A stretch of 52,835 bases of DNA from UBA5499 sp002426275 (GTDB taxonomy: Bacteria; Bacillota; DTU084). The notes under the pieces were generated by a model. It saw only the letters and a program-made list of their open reading frames with translations. It did no database searches and was not told where the DNA came from. The stretch lies in contig CALASN010000008.1 of assembly GCA_937888735.1 (NCBI GenBank), positions 1-52,835 of the forward strand. Reading direction: 5' to 3'. This document shows, piece by piece, positions 18,002 through 27,039 of this stretch (position 1 is the first letter of the stretch; the number at the start of each line of letters is the position of its first letter). Made by a program: the position numbers and the translations under genes.

Positions 18002-19015
18002 TCAGTTTCTGGGAAAGTCTGTACTTCTACGTACTATCAATTCTACATTGCTGATGATCTGCGATGGGGGAAGCGCCTCTCCTCGAATCCGGCGATGCAA
18101 AGCTGCAAAAGCCAATCGTGCCATCTGTTCTCGAGCAACACGAACAGTTGAAAGCGGCGGGGCTGTAATCGACGCTGCGGCATCGTCATCAAAACCTAAC
18201 ACAGAGATATCTTGGGGAACCTTTAGCCCTTGTTCAAGAAAGAAGTTAATTGCACTGCGCGCCATGGGATCATTGCAGGCAAAGATAGCGGTCGGCGGTT
18301 TGGGAGAAGAAATCAACTTCCGCAATTCTTCTGGCCCTATTTTATTGGAAGTCGCTTTTACCAAGTAATTAGGGTTGACCGTAATCCCACGTTCGTCTAA
18401 AGCAAGCCGAAAGCCCGTGAAACGTTGCTTAAAACTCAGTCCTTCACTGATAGTGCAAGCAATGTCTCTATGCCCCAGCTGGATAAGATATTCCACCGCC
18501 TTTTTCGCTCCCCAGATGTTATCCGTCAGCACATTGTCTATTTCGTTAATCTCCTGCTGCACATCCAATCCCACCATGGGGATGCCGGTGTTCAACAAAC
18601 GCGTTATTAACTCAATGTCTATTCTGCCCACCAAAATTAAGCCGTCCGTTTTTTTATCCGCAATGAGGGCAAAGAGCATTTTCTCCTGCACCGCATTGCC
18701 GGCGTAATTGAAAGTGAGCTGATAGCCTTTATTGGCAGCCTCTTTCTGAATTGTACTTAAAATCAGTGGATAAAAAAAACTCACATCCGAATTGAAATCA
18801 ATATCCGAACTAGCCACAAAGCAGATGTTCCTGGCAGCCTGTTCCTCGCTTTTACGATATCTTTTTCGTTTTCCGTTGTAACCGTATTTGTGGGCCATCA
18901 GCAAAATGGTTTCCTTCATCTCGGGATTGACTCCTTCCTTAGAGTTCAGAGCCCGGGAAACCGTCGATTTATCCACATTCAACATTTTTGCAATCTGCGA
19001 TTGTGTTATTGCCAT
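18002..19015 (-). CDS. LacI-family transcriptional regulator
   Basis: About 337 residues. The N-terminal helix-turn-helix ITQSQIAKMLNVDKSTVSRALN is a textbook LacI headpiece (residues 3-24), followed by the periplasmic-binding-protein-like effector domain (ICFVASSD, DGLILVGRI, GLDVQQEI, LGHRDIACTISEG, PTAIFACNDPMA, SVLGFDDD). It likely senses a sugar from the locus and represses the downstream hydrolase/surface genes and itself. An upstream TTG at 19036 is possible, but GGGGTGA lies seven bases before the ATG at 19015, and the headpiece starts there. A consensus promoter lies at 19099-19127, with TTGCG-type boxes nearby. Confidence 0.93.
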   Translation of the reverse strand: MAITQSQIAKMLNVDKSTVSRALNSKEGVNPEMKETILLMAHKYGYNGKRKRYRKSEEQAARNICFVASSDIDFNSDVSFFYPLILSTIQKEAANKGYQLTFNYAGNAVQEKMLFALIADKKTDGLILVGRIDIELITRLLNTGIPMVGLDVQQEINEIDNVLTDNIWGAKKAVEYLIQLGHRDIACTISEGLSFKQRFTGFRLALDERGITVNPNYLVKATSNKIGPEELRKLISSPKPPTAIFACNDPMARSAINFFLEQGLKVPQDISVLGFDDDAAASITAPPLSTVRVAREQMARLAFAALHRRIRGEALPPSQIISNVELIVRRSTDFPRN

Positions 19016-19053
19016 TGCTATCACCCCGCAATTCAATGGAACGATACAGCAAA

Positions 19054-19064
19054 TTGTAACGCAA
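19054..19064 (-). promoter_or_regulatory. candidate LacI-type operator in lacI leader
   Basis: TTGTAACGCAA (TTG-N5-CAA) lies about 30 bases after the predicted start of transcription. AAAAGTTGCG recurs at 19257-19266, where a second GTTGCGTAAAA also sits. Repeated TTGCG boxes around a LacI gene suggest autoregulation, but the palindrome is imperfect. Confidence 0.35.
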
Positions 19065-19098
19065 CTTTTTTCATTTATTTTACATCTTTTATAGCAAC

Positions 19099-19127
19099 AT
19101 TATAATTCCCTTACCAAGTATTGTCAA
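19099..19127 (-). promoter_or_regulatory. consensus sigma-70 promoter of lacI-type regulator
   Basis: On the minus strand TTGACA (19127-19122), a 17-base spacer and TATAAT (19104-19099): both hexamers are perfect matches. It lies 84 bases before the regulator's ATG and is probably the promoter of the whole saccharolytic locus. The 19128-19282 stretch upstream is AT-rich and holds only repeated TTGCG boxes. Confidence 0.85.
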
Positions 19128-19282
19128 GGATTATTTTTCACACATCGCCAATAAATATCTATTCTAACAGTAATTTTCCGGATTTATCAACTTCTGTTCT
19201 CTACATTTAGGCTTAGTATCTTCTTCAACTTAATAAATTTTATCATGATAATAATGCGCAACTTTTACGCAACAAAATGCCT

Positions 19283-19314
19283 AAAAAAAGATCCAAGGCG
19301 CTACGCCTTGGATC
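19283..19314 (-). terminator. intrinsic terminator of the uronate operon
   Basis: GATCCAAGGCG (19290-19300) pairs with CGCCTTGGATC (19304-19314) across a 3-base loop, an 11-bp perfect stem. On the minus strand it is followed by a run of seven T (19289-19283). It lies 16 bases beyond the last operon gene. Confidence 0.93.
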
Positions 19315-19329
19315 TCAAATACCGGAAAT

Positions 19330-21558
19330 TTAGTCCAATCTAAACAACCTCGCGCTATCCGGCGCGACTTTCATCCCCTTGAATGCCACGCTCTGGCCGG
19401 CCGCCAAATCAAAACCTTTTTCCGCGGGAAGCTCGCTTCGGAGCGTCACAGTCTCTCCGGAGAAATTCGCCAAAAGCAGATATGTCCTCCCGTCTCTTCC
19501 CGCGATCCGCACGGCTTTAAAGAGAGGATTTTCAAATGTGATCCGCGCGCTGCCGCTTCGCGCGCGGCTTTGAGTCTCTTGGTGATTCGCGCCTGTCTGC
19601 AGCAGGACAGCCAAATCGTAGATCTCCTGACCAGGATCCAGAGATTGAAGTCCTAATTCCACCGGATAGCAGATCTCGTCGGCGAACAGCTGGCCGCCGG
19701 TATTGGAATTATCCACATTGACGAAATCTGGATGCGGCGCCAGGCCAATCTGCCTTCTGCCGGGCCTGTAAATGAAAAAAGAGGAAACGCCGTAGAGTCC
19801 GATCAGAGCCAACTTGTCTTCAATATTAAGCCAGCTGCTTTCGAGGTTCAATACCTCCTTAGCGCTGCCGAACCCTCGCAGCTCCAGCTTCCCTTGCCGG
19901 GCAAAATAGGTGCGCCTGTTCCCATTGTAGATGTCATTGGGGATTTGCAGAAACACTCCCTTGCAAGATGAGACATAAACTCTGGCGTCCGGCACAACAG
20001 CCCTTTGCAGAACGATGACCGTGGCATCATCAGGCAGCGCGGCAAAGACCAGCTGCCCTTTGGCTACGCTGGTTCCAGCCTGGCGCTCGGCGCTCATCCG
20101 CAGAGACTGAAACTCGGTCCTGCCCCAGGTCAGGAAACCGCCAGGGAACGATTTTTCCCGGTGGCAGACAACATCCTGCTGATTGAGGGCGCCCAGGCCC
20201 AAGATTTCGCCTGTCAGATTATAGCGCCACTCTGCAAAGTCGCTGTCCTGGGTCGGCAGACACAGACCCTGAGGCGGCTGGGCCGCCTCCCAGACAAAGG
20301 AAACGATTCTTTCTTTCCCTCTCTCAAGACAGGCGCCGTGATAATCATCGGACCAGGAAAAAACGTGCGGACTTGGCTGCTTCTCTTCTGAGGGCAGTGA
20401 AAAGACTCTGCGCCAATAGGCGCCCATGGAGATAGTGGCAGCACGATCCGATTCCAGCCTGGTATAATAAAGGGGAGAAGTTAGGCTCATTTCCGTTACC
20501 CGCTGAGAGAGAAAACTGCCGTCGCCATTGGCCTGCAGTTCCCGCTGGATCTGAGCCAGCCAGCTGGCTTCAAAGGAAACGGCTGCCGGGTCATGCTTCA
20601 GATCCGCCAGCAAAAGCCAAGCCGGAATCGCGTAATCTTGGCAATAGCAATAGCGGGCCCTGGTATCGCCGCCGATGCGCAGGAGCCTGCCGTCGGGGAA
20701 AGTGCAGTTCTTCACAAGCTCCCAGAGCTCCTCCAAATGATGATAGAGAGCCTGAGGCGGCTTGAGCCCTCTTTTTTTGTAGAAAAAGTGCAGCATGGCA
20801 GCATTGGAAAGGCAAATCACCATGTAGCCGACATTGAGGTAGCCGTGGTGATTGAGGGCAAAAGAAGGAAAGAAATTAGCCCCCAGGAATCTCTCAGCCA
20901 CAGGCTTCCCGTCCACAATATTCTGTGAAAATTCATCGTCCGGTACGGAGATGGCGTTAAGCAAAAAGCGCAGTCCCTTTTCCACGTACCGTTCTTTACG
21001 CGACGCATCAGGATACATGGCTGCAGTGCGCAGAAGGGTGGAGCCGTTCCAGAGGTTGCTTTCCGGCCTATTGATTCCTTCGCAGTTGTACAGACCAGCT
21101 TCGATCTTGTAATGATCCAGCAGCCAATCGCACTCCGAGAGCAGCACCTTCCGCAATTGCTCCCGATCTTGGGGCGTCAGGTAACTTTCGATGGCGTCCA
21201 CGCCGTGCATCATCCGCTCGATCCCCAAGGTGCTGATCCAGGTGTGGCCCCATTTGGTCCCGTCCATGCAGTGATAGCTGCCCTCAATGTGACTTTCCAA
21301 GGAAAAGCGGAGAATTCTCAGCGCATAATCCTGCACCCGCTTCTGAGAAATACCCGCCCGCTTCTCGGAGAAATCCGGATCCGCGGCTAAAACAGCCAGG
21401 GCGGCGAAGCCTTTTTGATTGGTCTGCGCTCCCCAGTTATTATAGCCCGTACCATAACACGCAAGTTCAGGCCGCTGGGGAACGGTGTAGATATATTTTT
21501 CCTGTGATTTAGCCCATGGTTCCAGACAACGTAAATATGCCTCATGACTGATCTTCAC
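19330..21558 (-). CDS. alpha/alpha-toroid polysaccharide lyase-like protein
   Basis: 742 residues. The first ~340 are helical-toroid-like (GTGYNNWGAQTNQKGFAAL, IEGSYHCMDGTKWGH, GINRPESNLWNGSTLLRTAA, ALNHHGYLNVGYMVICLS). The rest is beta-rich (SMGAYWRRVFSLPSEE, HGACLERGKERIVSFVWEA, QLVFAALPDDATVIVLQ), as in PL8/heparinase-like lyases that combine an (alpha/alpha) toroid with beta-sandwich sheets. The Asn-His-His-Gly-Tyr cluster and the late Tyr are plausible catalytic residues by analogy with such lyases. No signal peptide is seen, so it would act on imported oligosaccharides. Exact PL family not recognised. It is the last gene of the operon, GTG start after AGAAAGGAAGCTGAAC. Confidence 0.65.
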   Translation of the reverse strand: MKISHEAYLRCLEPWAKSQEKYIYTVPQRPELACYGTGYNNWGAQTNQKGFAALAVLAADPDFSEKRAGISQKRVQDYALRILRFSLESHIEGSYHCMDGTKWGHTWISTLGIERMMHGVDAIESYLTPQDREQLRKVLLSECDWLLDHYKIEAGLYNCEGINRPESNLWNGSTLLRTAAMYPDASRKERYVEKGLRFLLNAISVPDDEFSQNIVDGKPVAERFLGANFFPSFALNHHGYLNVGYMVICLSNAAMLHFFYKKRGLKPPQALYHHLEELWELVKNCTFPDGRLLRIGGDTRARYCYCQDYAIPAWLLLADLKHDPAAVSFEASWLAQIQRELQANGDGSFLSQRVTEMSLTSPLYYTRLESDRAATISMGAYWRRVFSLPSEEKQPSPHVFSWSDDYHGACLERGKERIVSFVWEAAQPPQGLCLPTQDSDFAEWRYNLTGEILGLGALNQQDVVCHREKSFPGGFLTWGRTEFQSLRMSAERQAGTSVAKGQLVFAALPDDATVIVLQRAVVPDARVYVSSCKGVFLQIPNDIYNGNRRTYFARQGKLELRGFGSAKEVLNLESSWLNIEDKLALIGLYGVSSFFIYRPGRRQIGLAPHPDFVNVDNSNTGGQLFADEICYPVELGLQSLDPGQEIYDLAVLLQTGANHQETQSRARSGSARITFENPLFKAVRIAGRDGRTYLLLANFSGETVTLRSELPAEKGFDLAAGQSVAFKGMKVAPDSARLFRLD

Positions 21559-21572
21559 GTTCAGCTTCCTTT

Positions 21573-22286
21573 CTACGCTTTTTCTTTTTCATAGTTGCCA
21601 AAAGTCGGTTTTGGTCCTCCACTGGGCGCCGCCCAGCAGACGGCGTTGCTGATTATCCTCTGGACGATGGGATCGTAATAGGTGGGGAAACTCTCATGGC
21701 CGGGCTGAAAATAAAAGATTTTTCCCAGTCCCCGGGTGAAGGTGCAGCCGCTGCGAAAGACTTCGCCCCCGGGAAACCAGCTAAGAAAGAGCACTTCGTC
21801 CGGAGCTGGAATAGCAAACGGCTCACCGTACATCTCTTCATGGGGCAACTCAAAGGATTCCGGCACCCCGCGGCAGATGGGATGACTTGGCTCTACCGCC
21901 CAGATCCGCTCTCGTTCTCCTGATTCCCGCCATTTCAGGCCGCAGCTGGCACCCAGAAGCCGCCTGAATACCTTCGCCTTTTGGCTGGAATGCAAAGCAA
22001 TGAAGCCCATCCCGGAGAGCACGCGCCTCTCGATCCGCTCTGCCACCACATCGCTCACCAGATGGTGAGCGATGTGAGACCACCAGAGCAAAACGTCCGT
22101 CTGGGCCAAAATCTCCTCTGAAAGCCCATGCTCCGGCTGCTCCAACGAAGCAAGCCGCACGCTGAAACCGTCTTCTACTAAGAACCCGGCCAGGGCGGCG
22201 TGGATGCCGTCAGGATAAACAGCCCTGACTTCTTTGTCCCGCCGCTCATGGATGAATTCATTCCAAACAGTGACCCGCAAAGCCAC
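21573..22286 (-). CDS. ThuA-like protein (trehalose-utilisation/glutamine-amidotransferase-like fold)
   Basis: About 237 residues. The opening RVTVWNEFIHERRD, PDGIHAALAGFL, DVLLWWSHIAHH and SGMGFIALHSSQ are typical of the ThuA-like family, whose members occur in sugar catabolic operons, often beside Gfo/Idh oxidoreductases. The biochemical role of ThuA is poorly defined; a part in handling keto-sugar intermediates is inferred. The ORF could be extended upstream to 22343, but GGGAGGC lies six bases before the GTG at 22286, and homology starts there. It ends 15 bases before the lyase-like gene. Confidence 0.88.
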   Translation of the reverse strand: MALRVTVWNEFIHERRDKEVRAVYPDGIHAALAGFLVEDGFSVRLASLEQPEHGLSEEILAQTDVLLWWSHIAHHLVSDVVAERIERRVLSGMGFIALHSSQKAKVFRRLLGASCGLKWRESGERERIWAVEPSHPICRGVPESFELPHEEMYGEPFAIPAPDEVLFLSWFPGGEVFRSGCTFTRGLGKIFYFQPGHESFPTYYDPIVQRIISNAVCWAAPSGGPKPTFGNYEKEKA

Positions 22287-22300
22287 AAAAAAGCCTCCCT

Positions 22301-23452
22301 TTATGCTAAAGCATGATCGGACTCGACATTTTGTCCGGACCACATTTTCTTCTGCGTCCAGTCTCTAGGCTCTCCCCGCCAAAATTCATCTTCGGGAGAA
22401 AGTCCTAGCGGAAGAAATACCGTCGTGCACAGGTACAGGCTTCCTGTGCTGATATAGTCCTCCGCCACATTGGGCTGACTTCCGCAAAAGCCGATTTTCA
22501 GCCAGCCTTCCTCATCAAAGTTGCCCGCAACCGCAAGCGTCCTTTTGATCACCGCGGTCAAGGCACACCTCACCTGCGAGGGATACACGCCGGGCGCCAG
22601 ATTATGCTGCAGTGCCATCTGAGCCAAATGCTGAAAGGCACCGAATCTGTAAGCAAGAGATCTGCCGATTGGCGGGAAAGTTCCATCAGGAGCTATGAGT
22701 CTCTCCTGAACTTCACCATATCTTCGTGCCCTGGCTAAGATCGCGGGCTTCAAGGCTTCCCATTCAGGAGCTTCATGTCCGACAGTCAAAACAAGATCTA
22801 CCAGCAGTGGCTGGATCACAAAACTGTTGTAATAATCCCAGTGAAATTCCGGTCCGTCGCCATAGACGCCGTCTCCCTTATACCATTGCTCATGCTGCCT
22901 GATCGCATAGTCCACCCGCATCCGGTCCCAAGCTTCCCCAGCTTTGTATAACAGCGTTTCAATCATGGCGCTGAAGAGCAGCCAGTTGCAAAAAGCAGGT
23001 TTCCTGTCCCTGGTTGCTTTCAGCTCTCTGATTACATTGCTCTTAACATGATCGTCCAGCTTATGCCACAGCTCGTTTGGCGCCCTGAGGATTGCCTGGC
23101 AGAAGAAAGCTGCATCAACAAGGGGCTGCTGACCGGATCTGAAGTTTACATAGTCCGGTGAATTGGGATCGGTGGCTGACGCTATGGCGGCTCTTGCCAG
23201 CTCGCAATACCGCTCTCTTTTCTGATCCTCTTCTTGATCCGGAGCGCGGCATCCCAGCCAAGGGGCAAGACCTGCCAGCGACCTTCCCAGAGCTTCCAGA
23301 TGAACATATTCGCTCCTGTCGGCGCCGAAGCCATTACCTGTTTCTATCGGCATAGCCGCTTTGAAGTTGCCTGCCGCAAAACCCTTCAAGACAGGCCGTA
23401 CGATCTTTGTCAGCGTCTCTACCCAGTATTTTCTGTCATCTGCAGCGATCAT
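22301..23452 (-). CDS. DUF2264-domain protein
   Basis: About 383 residues, an all-helical toroid. The opening DRKYWVETLTKIVRPVLKGFA, then YVHLEALGRSLAGLAPWL and DPNSPDYVNFRSGQQPLVDAAFF are the DUF2264 signature. Family proteins occur in pectin, alginate and glycosaminoglycan utilisation operons; their reaction is not established, and a hydrolase or lyase role on uronic oligosaccharides is inferred from the fold. The ATG at 23452 overlaps the end of the upstream gene by 17 bases, implying translational coupling; the longer upstream ORF extension reads through the partner gene in another frame and is rejected. Confidence 0.88.
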   Translation of the reverse strand: MIAADDRKYWVETLTKIVRPVLKGFAAGNFKAAMPIETGNGFGADRSEYVHLEALGRSLAGLAPWLGCRAPDQEEDQKRERYCELARAAIASATDPNSPDYVNFRSGQQPLVDAAFFCQAILRAPNELWHKLDDHVKSNVIRELKATRDRKPAFCNWLLFSAMIETLLYKAGEAWDRMRVDYAIRQHEQWYKGDGVYGDGPEFHWDYYNSFVIQPLLVDLVLTVGHEAPEWEALKPAILARARRYGEVQERLIAPDGTFPPIGRSLAYRFGAFQHLAQMALQHNLAPGVYPSQVRCALTAVIKRTLAVAGNFDEEGWLKIGFCGSQPNVAEDYISTGSLYLCTTVFLPLGLSPEDEFWRGEPRDWTQKKMWSGQNVESDHALA

Positions 23453-25178
23453 GATCTTCCTCGCTGAAATCCGGGACAGCCAGAGCCAGGATGGATTCCC
23501 CGGCGACCACCCCCGGCCCTTCCGCCCAAAGCTCAGCCATGCTACCGGCATGGCTGTTCGCCTGCAGCTGTAATGTTTCTTCGCCGGTCTGCCACCTTAT
23601 AGCCAGCTGGGGAGAGCTTTGGAGCTGAACCGGCTCAAGCCGCCCTTGGCCTGCCTGATGCAGTTGCAGGGCAAAGACAGCGTAGGCGCAGAGAGCTCTG
23701 AAATTCAGCTTTCTCGCCTCTCCCCGGTAGAAGACCAGATCCAGCCACGCGTGCTGCTGATCCTTGCCAGTTTCTAGGCTTACGGGCAGCTCGCCAAACC
23801 GGGCCTGGGCGATCCCAAGCTCCAGCTCCACCTCTCCCAGCTGGAAGGCGGCAAACTCGCCTGCCTTTACTGTCTGTGGCAGCTTGATCCCGGGATCAGA
23901 AAACTCGAAGCGCAGCCTGAAATCCCGCGCCGTAATTGTCCCTTGCCGCACCATGTCCAAATTGGGGTGAGCATCGCCGCCGTCTGTGGCGAAATTAACA
24001 ACGCCAAGCACGCTGCCCCCGCTCTGCACGCTATGGAGCACAGCGGAGCAGTAATCGTAACCGTCGTGCAGCGCGCGCAGCTGCAGATAAGCCGGCCCCT
24101 GGGAACCTTGCCAGTGCGCCACAAGACCCCGGGTCTGATTCCAGAGCGTAGCTTTGGCGAAAGTCCCTAGAGCGAATTTCTCCTCCAGACACGTGGTGGC
24201 CACTTGCCTCTCCTGCCTGCTGACCAGCACCCTTTCCGTGCGCGGTGCGCCCAGAGCCTGAAAATAAGTCACCAGCTCTCTGGGACAGCTCCAATCCACC
24301 CTGGGGCAAGACAAATCCAGCGTCGGCTCTTCGACAAAAGGAATCCCAGTGGCCAGCTGCAGCCGAGAACAGAATCCCGCGCTTTGGATGTTGCCGTAAG
24401 CGCGGCTGTACGGTCCGGCCCATTGCTGTGTGGGCGCATGGAAGTGTTTGGCCACAATGAGCCACGCTAGCTTGTAAAGGCTTTCTATGCGTCTGCGGCT
24501 GGCCTGATCCCGGACGTAATTGCGCAGGCGCGCCAACTCGTCCAGCGCCACCATGGTATAGGTGGGGCTGTTATATTCCGCGAAGGAACCGGCAGCTTGA
24601 GTCTGCTGCCAGACGCGTGCAAGACACTTCCGGCCATAATTGAAATAACGCTTCTCGCCGAAGAATTCTCCGGCCACTAAAGTTACAAAAGAGCCCATCA
24701 GCGCGATATTGGTATAATTGGGGGAAACATCGCGCCTGAGGATAGAATCGGCAGCGCGAAAAATGGAGCCTTGGATCTTCTCCAGCTTCTCGGGCGAAAG
24801 AACTCCCGCATGCTCCAAGAAAATCGCCAAGAGCTCCTGGCCGCAGAAATCTGCCCAGTTCCAATCGGGAGGGGACATTTTCTCCAAAGGTTCTTCGTAA
24901 AACCAAGACCACAATCCGTACGTATCGTGCTCGGTGTCAGCATCCTGCAGGGAAATCACCTTGCCGATTACGCTCTCCGCCCGGCTCACGTCTCCATGAT
25001 CCAACAGCGCCAAAGCATAGACTAAGGAATCCCGCGTGGGATGGACAAAACCTTCTTTGAGGGTCGTGTGATATCCAGGCGAGGAAAACGGCTTGCGGAT
25101 CATTTGTACGGCCGGGTCGTAATCCTGATCCCACCTGGATAAAGCTCGCAAAAAGGCTTGTTGATATTTTGCCGGCAT
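23436..25178 (-). CDS. unclassified alpha/alpha-toroid protein with C-terminal beta domain
   Basis: 580 residues. The N-terminal half is helical, with toroid-like segments (DSLVYALALLDHGD, YGLWSWFYEEP, PPDWNWADFCGQELLAIFL, VSPNYTNIALMGSFVTLVAGE, YNSPTYTMVALDELARL, YSRAYGN); the C-terminal half is beta-rich. Trp/Tyr/Asp-rich loops and the operon context suggest a glycosidase or lyase acting on uronate oligosaccharides. I do not recognise a numbered family. No signal peptide, so cytoplasmic. Start ATG follows AGGAG at 11 bases. It is intact, while the heparinase-like gene just upstream is broken. Confidence 0.7.
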   Translation of the reverse strand: MPAKYQQAFLRALSRWDQDYDPAVQMIRKPFSSPGYHTTLKEGFVHPTRDSLVYALALLDHGDVSRAESVIGKVISLQDADTEHDTYGLWSWFYEEPLEKMSPPDWNWADFCGQELLAIFLEHAGVLSPEKLEKIQGSIFRAADSILRRDVSPNYTNIALMGSFVTLVAGEFFGEKRYFNYGRKCLARVWQQTQAAGSFAEYNSPTYTMVALDELARLRNYVRDQASRRRIESLYKLAWLIVAKHFHAPTQQWAGPYSRAYGNIQSAGFCSRLQLATGIPFVEEPTLDLSCPRVDWSCPRELVTYFQALGAPRTERVLVSRQERQVATTCLEEKFALGTFAKATLWNQTRGLVAHWQGSQGPAYLQLRALHDGYDYCSAVLHSVQSGGSVLGVVNFATDGGDAHPNLDMVRQGTITARDFRLRFEFSDPGIKLPQTVKAGEFAAFQLGEVELELGIAQARFGELPVSLETGKDQQHAWLDLVFYRGEARKLNFRALCAYAVFALQLHQAGQGRLEPVQLQSSPQLAIRWQTGEETLQLQANSHAGSMAELWAEGPGVVAGESILALAVPDFSEEDHDRCR

Positions 25179-25193
25179 CTCGCTGTCAACTCC

Positions 25194-27017
25194 TTATAAC
25201 GGTTCAACCTTCAAACTGCAGCTTCCGGTGTCTTTAACTTCTCCTGCCAGCTGCAGCCGATAGATTTTCTCTCCCCAGTCCAGAGCCAACTTTTTGTCTG
25301 TCATAGCGATCTCTTCCATGGTCGTGGTCAGCTCAGTCCCCGAAAAAATAAGCCTAACCAGCCTGGCGCCTGAAAGGAGGACACAACTCGGGCTCTCTAT
25401 TGTGGGAACCAAGGGCGTCAGGTAATTAAAGCACACATTATTCTACGGCCGTTTCAACTGAAAATCATCAACTATCTCCATGAACGCCTAGGTCCGGCAG
25501 AGCGCGATTCTTCGCTGCCAGCGGGCGACGCCCGCCGCTTGCGGATAGGCGTCCTCCAGCTGTAAGGACAGCTCCGCTCTGTCTTCCGAGGCCTGATAAT
25601 GTACGCCAATGGCTTTGAAATTCCTGCCCGCTTCTTGCAGACAGCCGTTCACAGTGGGCAGATTATGATAGGCGGACTGCATGGTCCAAAGCGCATAGCG
25701 GTTAGAACCAAAGGTCTTTGAGGTATACTCTTCCACTCCCGGATCGATTAACACAGGCTCGCCATCCAAGTAGAGCAGAAACTGGCCCACATCATTATGA
25801 TTATGGCTTTCGGCATTGTGCCCGCCTTTGGCAGCCAAGTACAATCCCGCGCTAGCGCCAGGCTTTTCCCTGGCTGCCATCACCTGCAGGTCCGGCAGCC
25901 ACACATCACCAAAATAGGGCGGAACCGACTGAGACTCTTCCAACTGCGAAAAAGAAAACAGAGCGCGTAATTGTCTCAACAGGCAAGGACTGTCAGGACC
26001 CTCTGCTTCCCGTGACTGCTTGCCCCAAGCGCCCGCAGCGCCGCGTCACCTGTCTTGGCACCGTATGCCCACAGGAGCGCGGCATCTACAGCGAGCCGCG
26101 GCTTAGCGTCGGCAAAATTGACAAAATAATCGCCGGCAATGTGGACCCTGGGCAAGTAGCTGCCGATCTCCCTGAGCAGCGGCTTGTGAAACAGATCTAT
26201 CTTCTCGGCTGTGACGCCCCAAAGCAGCTCCAGACAATCGAAGAGGCTGCCGCCAGCCACGAACCAATAACCCGGTCCCTCGTCGCAGCCGCCGTCCGGC
26301 CCATAGGAGGCCAAAAACCGCTCCAAGCTCCGGAGGATCTTGGCCACGCCCTGAAGGCGTCTTGTTTGATCTTTTTCCAGCAGCAAAAACGTGGCTAAAC
26401 AGTTGCTGTTACACCAGGGATTCCAATTGTTCACCCGCTCAGCGTGGGAAAGCCCCTGCCAGCCGTAATCATCATGCACAAGGTAAGGGGTGAGAATCCG
26501 CCTTTGGATCTCGCCCTCAATCCGCCGCAAGAGCATGGGCTCCATCCTGGCTGCAGCAAATAATAAATCCAGGCCAGGAGCCCCGCAGTCTCGCCTGCAA
26601 ACAAGTCAATATACGGCTCCTCCACGTCGGGAAGGGCTGAATCACTGGGATTATGAGCTGGCAAGCCCCAAAATGATTCCTCGCACAGCAGCCAGATGCC
26701 TTCTGCGATTCTATCCAGGAAACGACCCCTAGCTTCCACACATTCCGCCAGAGCCAGCTTTCCCAAAATCCTGCGTCTGGCAAAATGCTGTTCTTCAAAG
26801 CGTCTGCGATTGCCTGTGCGGCTGTAATCCATAAAGAGCGTGGCCGGAAGCTCCGGCCAACCGCACGCAAGGCAAGCCTCGCCGTCTGAAATTTTCTCCG
26901 CGCGCAGCTTCTCTGGGAGTTCCTCCCACGCGGCGCGCTGGTCTATTGAAGCATAAGGACGATATTGCCCTGAGGCAATAAACTTTTCTGTAGAATAGCG
27001 GCATATTCAACCAGCAT
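25194..27017 (-). pseudogene. broken heparinase II/III-family lyase
   Basis: The reconstructed product is about 600 residues, normal for heparinase II/III-like proteins. Recognisable pieces: YRPYASIDQRAAWEELPEKL, LLAWIYYLL, RRIEGEIQRRILTPYL, HDDYGW, GPDGGCDEGPGYW (family toroid motif), PYFGDVWLPDLQVMAARE, and KGGHNAESHNHNDVGQF (the His-rich metal/active region). Frames change near 26990, 26540 and 25978. In the C-terminal part TAG codons at 25488-25490 and 25443-25445 interrupt an otherwise open frame (AFMEIVDDFQLKRP lies between them). A start M-L-V-E-Y at 27017 follows GAGAGGATTGATTGTAG. Five lesions make a functional product unlikely unless they are sequence errors. Confidence 0.85.
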
Positions 27018-27039
27018 CTACAATCAATCCTCTCTTCAC

